A DNA stretch of 60,000 nt from Glandiceps talaboti. Taxonomy: Eukaryota > Hemichordata > Enteropneusta > Spengelidae. The stretch covers positions 20,960,181 through 21,020,180 of the forward strand of contig NC_135552.1 of assembly GCF_964340395.1 (NCBI RefSeq), read 5' to 3'. A program made the position numbers and the translations under genes. This document shows positions 14,551-29,800 of this stretch, piece by piece (within the stretch, counting starts at the first letter, position 1; every line of letters starts with the position of its first letter). The notes beneath the pieces were generated by a model. The model saw only the letters and a program-made list of their open reading frames with translations, ran no database searches and was not told where the DNA came from.

Positions 14551-14613
<63 letters not shown>

Positions 14614-15412
14614 ACACAATATCTCAAAATTCAAAAACTAATGGGTCGATTTGTTTAATGACACTTACTACACACCTGCCGAAGGCTAATGACAAGAACT
14701 GGACAGGTTTTGCTAAACATCCAGTGCACATTAATTGGACATTTGCATAATTGACGATTTTTAGTAATTAGGCTATATCTAAAGAATGCATACCCCAAAT
14801 GCAATGTAATTTGGTACATATGTTTACCATAATAAAGCTCATATATGTCCTATAAAGTTTGTTGATGTAGCTTGTAATGAGTAATTTTGCTTTATTAATG
14901 ATTTGCAATAATTAGGCACTATCTTAAGCATGCTCGCTTCTTCTCATTGCATATAGTTTTATCTAATTTTGCATTCAAACAATTTGTGTCGGAACACAAA
15001 TCTATGGTTTTGCCCTTACGGGTGACATTTAGTTTACACCTTGTTACATACTCCTAACTACGACCATTAGCCAGTATATCGCACAGGAATGATAAACAGA
15101 TTTTATGTAAGTAATGCTTCTTTTTAAATGGTAAAATCGAATTTGATTTGATATGGATAAACATGTATTTGACTTTTTTTTGGTTGACATATAACAAGGT
15201 ATTTAAGGTAATTATTGATAACAATGGACAATAAAAACAACTGACGACGTGATATCTTTTCGGCACATGTGATTTTAAAGTACAAATATTTTGTATACGC
15301 ATCAATAAAATAAACAGTAAGAGAACACCACATATGACTCCATGTTATAGTAGATATTTTGATCTCAATCGAGATCCAACCTTTTCGAGCTGGGGCACTT
15401 TTATTATTATTA

Positions 15413-15466
<54 letters not shown>

Positions 15467-15498
15467 GGGCACTTTTATTATTATCACACACACACACA

Positions 15499-15590
<92 letters not shown>

Positions 15591-17768
15591 ATTTATTTAT
15601 TTATTTATTTATTTGTGCGTGTTGTATTTGTGTTACGTATACAAGAGATATCGCACTAGATAAAAAATATTAAAATCCAACCTATGAGAAATATTGCATT
15701 GGATCATACTACCTTCCGTATACTGTATAGGTATTGCAATCTCGGTATCATATACCATTCTTTACCCTATAACTGTTGGTGTAATTGAACTCTTCATATA
15801 TTGTAGATTTACCTGGACGATGCCCCTTTGAAAAAGATACATGTGATTGGTTTAATGAAGGTGGGGATAATTTTGACTGGACTCTTGCCAAAGGGGGCAC
15901 GCTATCCCCAGGAACTGGACCATCTCATGATCATACTACAAGAAGCGACAAAGGTATTGTGTAATGAAATTTTTAGTCAATATCAACACCACTGAAAGTA
16001 GTCCCAGCAGCACACGAGTATAAAAAACTTCAACGGCCGCATTTAATATCATGAAAATGTTATCTAACCATGCGATCTACAGTTGTTGCTCATCAGTGTT
16101 CTGTGATGATGATGACATAGTCTCTTACCACACATGAATAATGTAAAACAAGGCGACATGTACCTGATGCTACTACTCTTGGAATCGAGGTTTCGGTTTA
16201 CTAAACTAGACACAAACTAAAAGTATTGTTGTTCAATGTGGTAGATTACGCAAGTGGGTGATAACGGTTCCTCTGTTGTGCGAATGTAATTAACCTGTGA
16301 TCACGATTGTGTGTAAACAAAAACAGTACACTGCAAGTTTATGGGACTAGTTTTCAGAGACGCCTTCCTACGGATACTATTCAAACCAACGTCCATTCAA
16401 TATTGTATCAACATGTTGTGACAATAATTTTATTTTCAGTGTATCTCAGTGAAGCGAAGCCTTGGGAGTAATATTTCGAAGTAAAATGGTCTAGGTATGA
16501 ATAACAGATCGTATAGTACTTGGTATTTTCTTTCTGATACATTTAATTTCTCTCTTAGGAGGATATCTTTTCATAGAAAGCAACTATCCTAACTATCCAT
16601 GGTTTACAGCTCGGATTGCAAGTCCAACAATCAGCAAAGCAAGCCAAAACTGTAAGGTATGTTTAATACCTTGTCTAGCATTTGAAACAAACGAAAACAT
16701 ATTGTTTGCATATTAGATTCTTCCACACTTAAGATTTCACTATTATCAGCTGTTTTAAAAACGATAGATGTTACCAGCAGACAGTTTCGTTCATGTGGTA
16801 GATTTTACCATTAGATAATTTTGTACAAATGGTAGATCTTGCCTGAAGATAGTTTCGTGCAAATGGTATATTTTACCAGTCGATAATTTTGTTCATTGAC
16901 AAGTGGTAGATTTTTTGTTCAAGTGTGAGATCCTTTCTACCCATTAATATGCCCAGGTCATATACTAAGTTTATTGACTGCGGTACGAGGAGATTTTATA
17001 ATTTGTCCAAGTGTTAATATTTCGAACGTGTTAATTTGTGAAAGAATTCGCTTCTTCATGCAATGTTTACTCTTAAACGTTTGAGTGCAAGAAATCGGTT
17101 GTACCATTGGCAGAACGATATGAAAAGTTCGTCCTATTTAATCATTATGGAGCAAGCGATGAAAGATAATAATCAAAGACCATGGGCATCAAACCACGGA
17201 GTTTAACGGAAGGGTGTACGTTGTCGAACTCGTAACCAAATGCAAAGGAGGGAAGTATCTAGGTACTTAGTACACACGTTAAGAAATGATACAGTATCTT
17301 ATGCATATGAAATAATGTACTTTTGATTAGCTGAACAAAATACTTTCAACCGTGAAATCCACATATACTAAGTATAATCAAATCTGTTGATTTTTTTATA
17401 AGTAGATCTCGTTTTGGTATCACATGTACGGAATTCACATCGGGACATTAGCAGTATATGTAAGGACTTCCTATGACGGCGACCCAGACAATGGTTTGGA
17501 GTTAATGCAGAATGGTAATATGACAGGTGATGAAGGGGATTTCTGGTGGCAGTATAATGAACCAATTGATAGTGGAGGCAAGGATTTTAAGGTTCGTTGA
17601 TAGTTCAGCCTTGACAAACCATGAATCATAAAGAAAGGTCTTGCTATATTGTTGACTGACTGACTGACTGACTGACTGACGGACTGACAATTTTCTTTCT
17701 TTCAGTCAGTCAGTCAGTCAGTCAGTCAGTCAGTCAGTCAGTCAGTCAGTCAGTCAGTCAGTCAGTCA

Positions 17769-17837
<69 letters not shown>

Positions 17838-20800
17838 CTCGATATCTCAAAATCAATGCATCAACTCTAATGAAACTTGCTACACATCTTATGTCTTTTT
17901 TTGTAAAAAGCCGATCTATAGTAATTAGCCATTTGAATAATTAATTATTAATGATCGAGATTATATTTCCAGAATGCAAGCTTTGAACTCAATATAGTTT
18001 GATACAGGCAAAGACAAGAATAAAGCGCTTGTGCCCTGTAAAGTGTGGTAATTTGGTTTTTACTGTTAATGACGTATTTGCATACTTAATGATTTTTGGT
18101 AGTTAGGCAATATCTTATAGTAAATATGTCGACCACGACAACTGCACATGTCTTTTTGGTGTGGTTTTGTTATTCAAGTGAGTCAAGGGGTAAAAAATGC
18201 TTCATTATGATTAATAACACCTCTTGGTCGATTGGTTTAGCCCACCATCTGCGCATGCTCCTCGGTCAGTGCTTCCTAGTCAGCTCGCTTCTTAGCCAAA
18301 TTTCTTAGGGAAAATTTGTAGTTTATCGCTAGTAATATAAAGCTTGCAGATACAGTTTTTGATTTCAATGAGTACTTTGCAAAATTGATACTTCCTGGCC
18401 ATTGGGCAATATCTTTGAACATGTTAAGTTTCACAATTGGTATACTTCGACTCGTACATTAATGATAAGAAGTGACTAATATAAAGCTTTTTGGTTTTCA
18501 GTTACAGACATATGGTACTGTCATCAATTATGCAAAACGTCTATTCAAATTAATACTATATGTATAAATAATAATGTATACAATTGTGTCAATGTATAAA
18601 TTGGTGATATAGATTTTAATTTCAATGGATCACTCGTATAATCATTTAACCAATTAAAAGGTTATGTCATGTAGGGTAGTGCACAATTTTGTATTCTGAC
18701 ATTACATGTAAGAGCAACAATCTGAATACTTGCCTCTACGGACTTCATTTTGTTTACATCTGGTATTAAACTACTTTACTAGTGACTTGGAATATGTTCT
18801 CACAGTAACTCGTGTTTGCTGACGAAGAGAACTAAATCTTTAAAGCAATGTCACTTGTTTTTTCCGCAGTTATTCGAATGGTTATTAACGGCATCAAATG
18901 TCACATTTACCATACTTACTGTAAATCACAACCTGCCACGACGTAAGATTAGCATTTTCCGTTATTAAACTACTAGGTAGGTTAGGATATGGAATTGGCA
19001 TTTTGCTGTCCATTTGAACTCTGAAACACTACTGCACTTGGCATATCCTAGTAACAGACTGTATGGATTCTATGAAACGATACAGCATTTGACATATCAC
19101 AGACTATATTAATTCTATGGAACACTGCAATAATTACCATATGACAGACAATATTAATTCCATCAAACGCAGCTACATTGAAATATCACGGACTTTATTA
19201 ACTCTATGTTCATTTTTAGATTGTCATAGAAGCAATGGTTGGGAGTAGTTACCTTGGCGACATTGCCATAGATGATCTTACTTTTTCTGATGGTTGCATG
19301 AAGGGTGGAAAGGTTCCTGGCGAAGATACACAGCCACCACACCATGATACATGTGACGACGACGCTAGAAAGCTGAGTTGTGATTCTGGTGATGAATGTT
19401 TTTATACGTGGGAGAGATGTAACTTTGACTATGAGTGCAGTGATAAATCAGATGAGAAGGGATGTGGTAAGTATTGCAAATATAAAACTATATGACTTAT
19501 AGTGCGAGTGATTTTCGTGTGTGTCGACGTCAGAATTGGATCATCATGTTTTCTAAGGGAGCCTTCAATAATTACAGAAGGGGGACCGGGGGAATTAAGG
19601 GGTGGGTGATTTTTTTTACAAATCGGTTCTTGGGGATGGCCATAATTTGACAAAATGGAAATTATGTGAGAGTAATATTTTACTTTGACTCTTGTTTGAT
19701 CTAACTTTGCATTATTTTGTGATTTTGGCATGATCCACTCCTACCAGCGATTCCAAATTCTACTGCTATCACATCCCACCACTGCCACCATTATAAAGTA
19801 ATGTCTTAACATATCAGTGAATTAACTGTTAGTTGTGGTGTGCGGGTTTCACAATAGGAAAGGGGGAACAGTGTGGCAGGATATTGGGGATAATGTGGTG
19901 GCGTGGAAATGTTGACCTTGGTCTTGAGTTTGTCAGTTGTGCGCTCATTGTGGAGATGATGACAACCATCCCATATAGTCTTTGGGAGTTCTGGCCTTCA
20001 GCTTAGCCAATTACATCCAAACCTAAGCATTGATCTAATACAAATACAAACGCACTGTGGTGGTATATTGGGAAACAACAATTGCCTGTAAAAACTGAAT
20101 GTGCGTTGGGATCTTACTGCAGAAAAATTCGCTGTCACTAGTGAGATTAGAACCCAGGACCTCCTGACTACCAATCTTGAACTCTAACAACTATGACAGG
20201 AGGAGCGGTGTTAAAGATGGTATTTTTTAATTGAAATATTTGCAACAGAGGGTCAATTAAAAAAAAGTGAGGGAGGGTAACATTTTAGCACAAAGGACCA
20301 GAGAAAGGTCACATTTTATGCCACAGACTGGGCCTGATTTCCCCGACCCCCCCTTGTAATTACTAAAAGCTTCCTAATGACATGTTTTTAGGGACGAGAT
20401 GTGACTTTGAGAATGGACAATGTGGATGGGAAAACGTCATTGGCAGTCAAGTAGAATGGGCTTTAAGTACAGGTCCTGCATACACCATTAACTCTGGACC
20501 CGATGTAGACCATACTTTAAGCACAGCTGCAGGTAGGTTAAAACCACCTTCAAATTGAAAGATGTAATTGAAAGTATTAAAGAACATCTATTCTGTTCAT
20601 CTATTTCTGAATGATACATGTGACCATTTGTATTTGAGTCAATTCCAAATTATATAATATCCTATACAATGGTTTACTTGGATCTGATGATGCATACAAG
20701 AGCGAATGAAGATTAAACTAAGCTGCTGCATATCCAACGTTCAATAAAAAGGAATGGGCAAAAATGGGAAGGTGGCTGATCAGTTTTTGGGCCATAAACA

Positions 20801-23800
20801 TTCTGATAGTTTGAAAGTCTTGAAATGTTTTGCTCTTTATTTGTGATTTTTTGGAGCCAAATTAAACTTCATTTACGAATTGCACATCCGCAACATTCTT
20901 TCAGCTTTGCTATAACAAAATACACCTCATAGCCAGATAATATTTACTGCATAGTATAATTGTCTAAATTCTGGTAATTTACTACCTTATTCAAGTATTA
21001 TAAGACTTTAAATTATGTCTATGGTATGATATTCTATAAGCCTCTAAATGGCCTCCTACATTGTCTTATTTTCAAAAATGTTGTCAGCTTTGGAGGTGTC
21101 TCTCCAATCAGTAGCAATCACGGTGATAATTGTCTTTCTCCCAAACAAGATGGAAAGTGGCTGACTAAGTACCTCCCTGTATAGGTTATACCTCATTATC
21201 AGACATCTCCTTATGCATACATGTGTGTGAAATCCACATCCTTTGTAAAGCTCTCTCGTTTGGACTGTTATTGTAGTTGGTTATCACTGTTATTTTAGTA
21301 TATCATTGTACCGTATAATTTTATATCTCCACTGTAGAGGAGGTGACAGATGGGTGGCTAAAATAATTCTGGAGTTTCATTTTGCGGGTCTTAACATGTT
21401 TGAGAGGAGAGGGTCTGAGGAGCTACAAAATTTGTTTAACCTTAAATTGTGTACATTTCCTAACTGTAGAACTGATGGAAATCGATTGTCATACTGACAA
21501 ATTGCAAGAAATAAAATCAAAATGACTAAATAAGTTCCATATAAACTCAACTTGAGATGTTTTGCAATCATTATATATGGATTGTTTTAACATACTTGTC
21601 CAACATTGTAAAAAAAATCGACCTATCTACCCAATGTGATGTGTTAGGTTGCCCGTTGAGCAGCTTTTTTAAAAAGATTTTCTGGCCTTAGTCACCAAGA
21701 AGTAAAATATTTGAGAGGGTCTATATCTTTTTTGAAGGCTTGTCAATTATTCATCAGCTGCAAGTGCCACGTGCATTTTTATACCTTTACATTAGGACAC
21801 TTCATGCTATTCAAATCCTATACAAGGAGTACATATCTTGGTCACACTGGTTTCCTGAAGACTCTACCTTATCAACACAGTGGGGAAAATTGTCAGATGT
21901 CATTCTGGTATCACCAATATGGTTTGACAATGGGATCAATGGATGTTTACCTAAAATATGCCGACCATACATCGTCCAAGCTGTGGAATATGGTTGGTGA
22001 CCAAGGCAAAATGTGGAAAAAAGCGACAGTGAATATTGGAAAACAAGACGAATTTTCCATTGTGTTTGAAGGTGTACGTGGTAGCAGCATCTATGGAGAT
22101 ATTGGCATTGATGACATTGAATTCATAAATTGTTACGATAGTAAGTTTGCACTTTTAAACTTTGGCATCTTTCTTTTTCAGAGCGATTACGTTATGTCCA
22201 TCTCATTCATACATTGCACTCAGCGTATACAGAATTGAATGGCTGCTTTATTCCTTAATTTCAGTGTATTATGACAGGCCATGTGATCCTGATACGGAAT
22301 TTCAATGTGTTGGTGATAAATCATGTCTACCGCTTAAATACTACTGTGACTATGGTCCCCCAGACTGTACAGACGGTTCTGATGAGGAACAATGCCGTAA
22401 GAATGTACCACTTTTGTTAGTGTATGCTTTATGTCATAATGATTTTCATATCAACTATGCCCAGGATCAAATATCAAGCGATTGAGGAACTGTTATTGTT
22501 GATTTGGATGCCACACACACTAAACAATAATGTCGACCCACGAGAAGCGGGATAGAGTATCACTAAACGTTGTTTGTATATGTCCAATTATTCTAACTTC
22601 ATTGTTAATCATTAGAAATGTCCACTGTGACAATATCACTGATACTTCAATCGAATTCAACCTTCGCGATATTTGTCTACTGTCATACGTTTCTGCATCT
22701 TCTTTCGTTTTAATATAATTATTTAGGTATCCAATATTGTTTATAATTTTGCAATTTGGCCTTGTACTTTATGTTGCATTAGTTGTAAAACCTGGAGATT
22801 GTCATTTTGATGACTTTGGTAGCAATGGATGGTGTTCATGGGAACAGTATAATGATGATGATTTCGACTGGAGTTTGAGCAAGATGACACTTGCAGGTCC
22901 TGCCCATGACCATACAACAATTAATACTACCGGTGACAGTAAGTGTCCAATGTCTACTATTTCTGTATACACATGATGATTTTGTGAAGAAGTTCATATG
23001 CAATTAGTATGTCATATGTTAGTGTACTACAATCTCATTCTCCTAACGACCCCCTGGGTATTATATTTTCGTCTGTAATTAATTGTGGCATCTCAAATTA
23101 TGATTATGTTGAAATAACTTTTCTTTTGGCAGGCCAGTTCGCTTATACTGATAGTTCGACATATGAGACAGGTGCAATGGGACGAATATCCACTCCTAGC
23201 AATAGTATGTTTCCAGCTAGTCGGGATCTTTGCTTTATTAGATTCTGGTATTATATGTATTCTATAGCTGATGGAGTGGGTACTCTAAAGGTATGTATCA
23301 CATGTTATCATGCTAAAAAAAGCGCTTATACTTTAACATTGAGTGTGTATATTGTATTTCGGTGCTGAAAGATTTTTTGAGTACTGTATAGACTCTTGGA
23401 GAGTTTCTAAAAGTATCAGGTATTCATGTTCGACATGAACATCGCATTAAGAGATACAGATAAATGCTTTGATATCCAAATCTGTTCTTTTTTCAAATGC
23501 GTACTTACGTTTTTTCCTCGCTCCTGACTTAAAAAAACAAATAAATGTATTTAACAAAAATGCACACTAAGGACAGTTTCCAAGCAATTCATAAGTAAGC
23601 TTACAGTCATGGTAATGTTGATAATTGCGATCATATCTACCACCACCACCACCACCACCACCACCGCCACCGCCACCACCACCACCACCACCACCACCAC
23701 CACCACCACCACCACCACTTCTTATAATCAATTCCGGCTTAACTCTTCTACTAATTTGCTTTGACAATTTAGCTGTATACAGAATCTAATGAAAGAAGTG

Positions 23801-26800
23801 CGCAAAGATTTCTTATGTGGCAGAAACATAGTACCCAAGGAGATAGATGGAATTATGCTAATGTTGTGATTGGCAATACTCACTCGTTCAAAGTCGTATT
23901 TGAAGTTATCATGGGTAACACAAACGCGTCTGACATTGCAATTGACGATGTGACGTTTACGGAGTCTTGTTTACATCCAGGTATGTTATCATAATTCTAG
24001 TCGGTAGGTGTAACCTAAACTGTGTAGATTAATAGTTACCAATACATTTAAACTTTGCACTCCACCAAAATACTTGGATAATTCCTAGCTTTCAACCTTA
24101 GTCCTCAGGGGTCTTCTTCAGGGGCTTGAAGTCAGTTTGCATTATAACTATCGTTAAAGGCATCTTTAATAAAACAAACTAAGTAAAATTGAGCCTGTAG
24201 GCTAACCATTCATATAGAACATGGATATGTACCTGAACTCACCATTGCACGTGTTTTATCTGTGTAAGAGCTCAGACCACTATTCCTATAGTAGTCTGAG
24301 GTAAAAGTAAACAAAACGAAAGATACACTGGCAATAAAGGTGTTAAAGTCTGTTGTATCCGCATTGTAAGGGATGAATGTGTAACTATTCTGAAATGAGA
24401 CGACTCTGAAGCATGCACACTTAGTAAAATGTCACAGTCCCTAAAATGTTTGTAATTATTATGCTTCATGTGAGTTTTTTTTTCATTTGTTGTCCATAGA
24501 TAATGATACACTTGTCGGAATTTGTCGACGAAATCATCTGTATTGTCCTGGTGACGGAGAGTGTATTAGTAAGGAACTGGTGGATGATGGAGAAGTAGAC
24601 TGTCCAGCTGACTGCTATGATGAGACGGAGTACCGTAATCACTGTGGTAAGTTACATAATAAGACTCAGAAATTAAAAGTTGGACAGAAGTACTGTATAG
24701 ATATGACTACGGTGTGCAGTCTTCACTTAATTGTGACCATGTGTAGTGACATTTTCATTTGTGATGATCGTTATCACAATTTTCACTTTTATTTCATTTA
24801 TTGAGCTTTTACTTTAGGCATGTAGTCCATAGAGGTGACTAACACTTATAAACGTGGACTCCAAAATCATTTTACTGCATTTGCAATACGACTCCAAGAG
24901 ATATAGTCTACAGCGTATCATTATGAATCGTTCACATGCTGCCAGCCAGAAATAGTAATATATACTGTAACCCTTTCGTGAATCAACATAAGACGTTCTT
25001 CCTCGCGTACTTGTGTAAGGGAGCCTTCAGTAATAACAAGGAGGGGGATCAACCCAAAAGTATGGCATAAAATGTTACCCTCCCCCTAGTCCGTTGTGCT
25101 AAAAAGTAACCTGTATTTTCTAAAATATGGCCCACCCTAGAGGACCGATTTGTAAGAAATGGTCCCCTCCCTTAATTCCCACCCCTTGTATTTACTGAAG
25201 GCTTCTTAACGTCCGTAAACATTGTGAGGCAATTAGTAGATAAATACCTTTCTCATCGTACTACATTTATGTACAAATTATGCATTCATAAAATAATATT
25301 TTAAATTAATGTCTGTTCGATGAGAATGGCCTCTTATAACTATCTTTTATATTAATCATTTAGAGTTGTTGACACCAATCCCTACTGAAGGTCCACCTGC
25401 TACCACGAGTAAGTTGCCTTTTATTCTGAAAATTATTGGTACTATATTGTCAGTCATATAACTTTTTTTTACATCACTTTGCTTTAGAAATTAATATATG
25501 TTTACCAAACACAACATGTCCTCTTGTCTATGTGCTTGGTGATCAATGTCATTGTGGTTGTTTGTCAGCCTGGTTGTCTTTAGACCCTTCTTCTCTGTGT
25601 TTCTTTTAAAATGATTCTTCCTGAATACATAAACAACATGGGATTTCAAAGCTAGAGGTTTTCTAATAGCTACCTGCAATAATTCGTAAAGTGAGGTTTT
25701 CTTAAAATATCTTTCACAAACTCTGACTAGCAGAATATTGATGGATGGAGACTTTTGCTGACGCTTCATTTGCCAGGTTACCTGCTACAAGGACTCTAAT
25801 ATGTTGGAAATTTGACGTCCATTTTGTGAAAATTGGCTGTATTTATAGTTGAGTGTGTATACGGGGAACATGCATGTTCATGTAAGGCACACAGCAATGG
25901 AGGATAGGACAAAAGGACAAGAAGGTCGACGTATTCTCACGAGAACCTATTGTAAATGCATATGTAGCACGTAGCGCGGAAGTCATGGTGGCGACTAAGA
26001 CATCGATTGATAGTTAATTTTATGACGCGCCTCGGTATATTTCAGGTATAGGAAAATAGGAATATTGAAAGTATTACCAATGCCATATCGCAAAACCCAG
26101 ACCAATCTTTACTAGTGTATTTACATAAACACTTTATCCATCTTACAGCTCCCTACGTTTCTCGTGTGAATTTGGCAGGTCTTACAGTGGTCCAATAATT
26201 GTCAGTAGATAGCTACTGACCGGAATCCACCCTGCCATATATAACTGTATGCCCCATCTTGTGCTCTGAAATTGTCTTCTCTTACATGCTGCCCAACAAA
26301 AGATGTTGAAGAGTAATCTAATGAAATTCATGTAGAGGTGATCGTGTTAGTGTCGCTGCTCTAATAGTGTTTATTTTCTCATCAGGTGTTGGGGTTATTA
26401 TTGGTGGTGCGATTGGAGGCTTGGTGTTTGCTGTTCTAATCATAGGTGGAATTATCTTTGGAGTAACATATTTCAGAGCAAAGTAAGTAACAAGCTACCT
26501 AATACATTTGTGATTACTTCATTTCGTCACTTGGTGACAGTGTATCTGGTTGTACTAGTGATACTATTTCTACTTCACATCGTCAGGACCTTGTATATGG
26601 TTCAGTTAGTGATACAGGGAATAATCCATTTTGTGCCCAGTACACAGAGAAGTCTTCAGGGGCGTCTCGGTAACAAACACCTACTATGATAAATCATCAT
26701 AACTGTTTCAATTTGTAATTATTTGTCTAACATTGCTTATTTCAGGACTAGTTCATCATTTAGTCTTTTTAACTCTGGAAAGCGGTCAGAGGACAAGGTT

Positions 26801-29800
26801 AGTAGTCTCATGGCAGTTTAACTATTCAATGTAGCACTGGCGGAAATTGACAATTTATTTGGTTACAATTACAGAAAGTTTGTAGTAGGCAGTAACAATA
26901 TGTTGCCAAGAACCAAATTTGCGGAAACCAAATAAAAATAATGTTACAGTAGTTAAATTATCATAACCATGATTCTTTGCTTTAGTAACACTCAACATGT
27001 TTGAATAATGTCTCTGTGTAGAATTCACAACATAAGTTGATTGACAGAGTAGTGCAACTAAATATCCCAGACTTACAATATTGTGACGACTTACAGCAAT
27101 TCCAAAGAAGGAGAAAGCAACGTTTAAGTTGTTAGAACGGTTTTGCTCCTAAATATAGGATAGTTAGATGAGAATTACGTTGGCAGAACTATTGATAAAG
27201 CTGCTGATGTACTAAATACAAATACCACATTGTGTGTACTCTAACACAATTGCTAGTTACAGTAACTAAATAAATAGTCCACACTGTGTGTACTCTAAAC
27301 ACAATGGCTGGTTACAGTAACTACATACATAGACCACATTGTGTTTACTCTAACATAATTGTTAGTTACAGTAACTAAATACATAGACCACACTGTGTGT
27401 ACTCTAACATAATTGCTAGTTACAGTAACTAAATACATAGACCACATTGTGTGTACTCTAACATAATTGCTAGTTACAGTAACTACATACATAGACTACA
27501 TCGTGTTTACTCTAAAACACAATGGCTAGTTACAGTAACTAAATACATAGACCACATTGTGTGTACTCTAACATAATTGCTACTTACAGTAACTAAATAC
27601 ACAGTCTTCGCTGTGTGTACGCTAACACATTGGTTAATGACTGTAACTGAATTCATAGACATCGACTAACGCAATTGCTAGTTAACTAAATGCATATAAT
27701 ATTTACTCTAACACACAAATCACGTTTGTATATTTTAGGTGACAATGAGTGATGTCAGTGATCCGTATGACGTTTCAATAGAGGTAAGTCTAGTGTCTAG
27801 ATTTTGTCAACCTTTCAGATAACTACATGTATGTTAACCATCGCTCATCAAAGAAATCATAGTCAAAAATGAGATGGAAGGAAACGCACAGATTGTTACT
27901 AACTGTATATATTTAACGCAATGCCTAGTATGTAGCCAATGCCTTAAATTGAAATATTACTAACATCGCAAAAATTACAAATATTTGGAAATTTATTTTA
28001 TGAGGTGTGATTAAAATTAAGATTACCAAAGTCGAATGGCTCTGCAACATACGATGATACAGTAACGAACGCTTTTACTTATGAGAATTATTTAATGTAT
28101 TAATAGGTTGTTTAGAGAGTATTCAGTAATTATCAAGGGGTGGTGGGTGAAAACCAAAGTCGGGTCTGTTTCATAAAGTATTATCCTCTGTAAGTTATGC
28201 TTACCCTCAATTTCATTTATCTAAAAGATGACCCTCCCCGTTGAACAATTTACAAAATTGAAATGCTGTCAGACGTGAAAAGGAACAAGAGTCCCAGAAT
28301 CAATGCCAAGGACTCGATCCCACTGCTACCACCAAACATAATTTTAATGGCATTGCTAAAGTTGTTTCCCACCACAGCCACATGGTGGGTTCGCAACCAA
28401 CATTATCAGATCGAGGTTAACACACCCCATCACATTATTTCCAATATCTTCCCTCACTGTTCCCTCTCCACTCCTGACACACCCACTCCTCTCGTCACAC
28501 CACAAACTCAGACTTCTGTAGTGGTCTGAGCCACAACTAACAGTTGTTTCACTGCATTGCATGATTGTCAGCAGTTATTTGACTGATATCTTTTGGTACA
28601 ATGGTGATAGGATATGGTAGTAGAGGGATGCCACAATCACAAAATAATGCCAATTTAGATATTATGTTTCAAAGTAAAATGTGACCCACCGTTAATTCCA
28701 TTTCAATCTACTATATGGCCTTCGCAACAACCGATTTGTAAAATGCATCCACCCCATTCCCCCTGCCCTTGTAGATGTAGAAGTTTGGACGTAACCATTG
28801 TATCGTTAGGATGTAATCATAGCATGATATAATGTAATCATATCATCGTATACTACTAAGCTGCACTTCAACGATACCGATGCTAGTAACATCAGTGTCC
28901 ACTTGTAAAGATAGCATGTTACAAAGATCTACAAAGTACCACGGTATTTTGATGTTCTTTTAAAACAGAACTTTCGATGGTGATTATTTTTTTTTTTAAT
29001 TAATTAATTCGATGGTGATTATAAAATAGTTCCAATGACATGAAATGTCTTGTGTTCGTTCAAAAAATAAAGAATTTGTTTTTTTGTGCAGTTAAGCAAT
29101 TTGTGCTGTAATTTCCGTCTGTTTACAACTATTTCATAATATGTCTTGGGTATCAAACAACTATTCAAACTATGTGGAACATTCGCATTCGTAAAAGGAT
29201 TTAATTGCTTTAAAAATGTTGTTGTCGTTTTTAGGAAAAAATTCATATCATTTAGCAGAAAATGAGACACTAGTGTCGTCTACTATTCTAAATGTGTATG
29301 GAAAACGGGACAAAATATGAGAAAGTTAAATTTCCAACTCCTTGCAAAAGTTGGAAACTAAATGTGGAATCCGTCAAAATGCAAGTAGTTGAGACTAAAT
29401 ACGAGACCCAATGACAAATGACATTAGAAAGTTGATCAGTTATGGTAATGAAGTCATTGATATGCTTCATACGATAATTTATAGAAGAGGAACTATATGC
29501 AGTCTGGTATTCTTAGTATGAACCTCAGACCACCAAACAACGGACACTCTCCCAAGTGATTGTTTTAAAGGTGGAACAGGTTTGGCCTTCCTTAAAGTAT
29601 GAATATTCAAATGAGAAAAGCATGACTGTGCTGATGATGTAGTTGGAGTATTTATAAAAATATCCCATTCTGTTGATTGTTGGACATTGATATACAATAC
29701 TGTCATTTCATATATTGTGACATGTATGTTTCTTTTTCTATTTCAATTTCTCTTACAGAAGGGACAAGACGCATATGCCGTAGACAACCCAATGTACGGT

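Noticed and set aside
27225-27715. CRISPR-like array or repetitive protein on the minus strand
   Set aside because: The 59-bp units are contiguous with no unique spacers, in an animal intron. The repeated V-T-S-N-Y-V-R frame covers only part of the array and breaks outside it.
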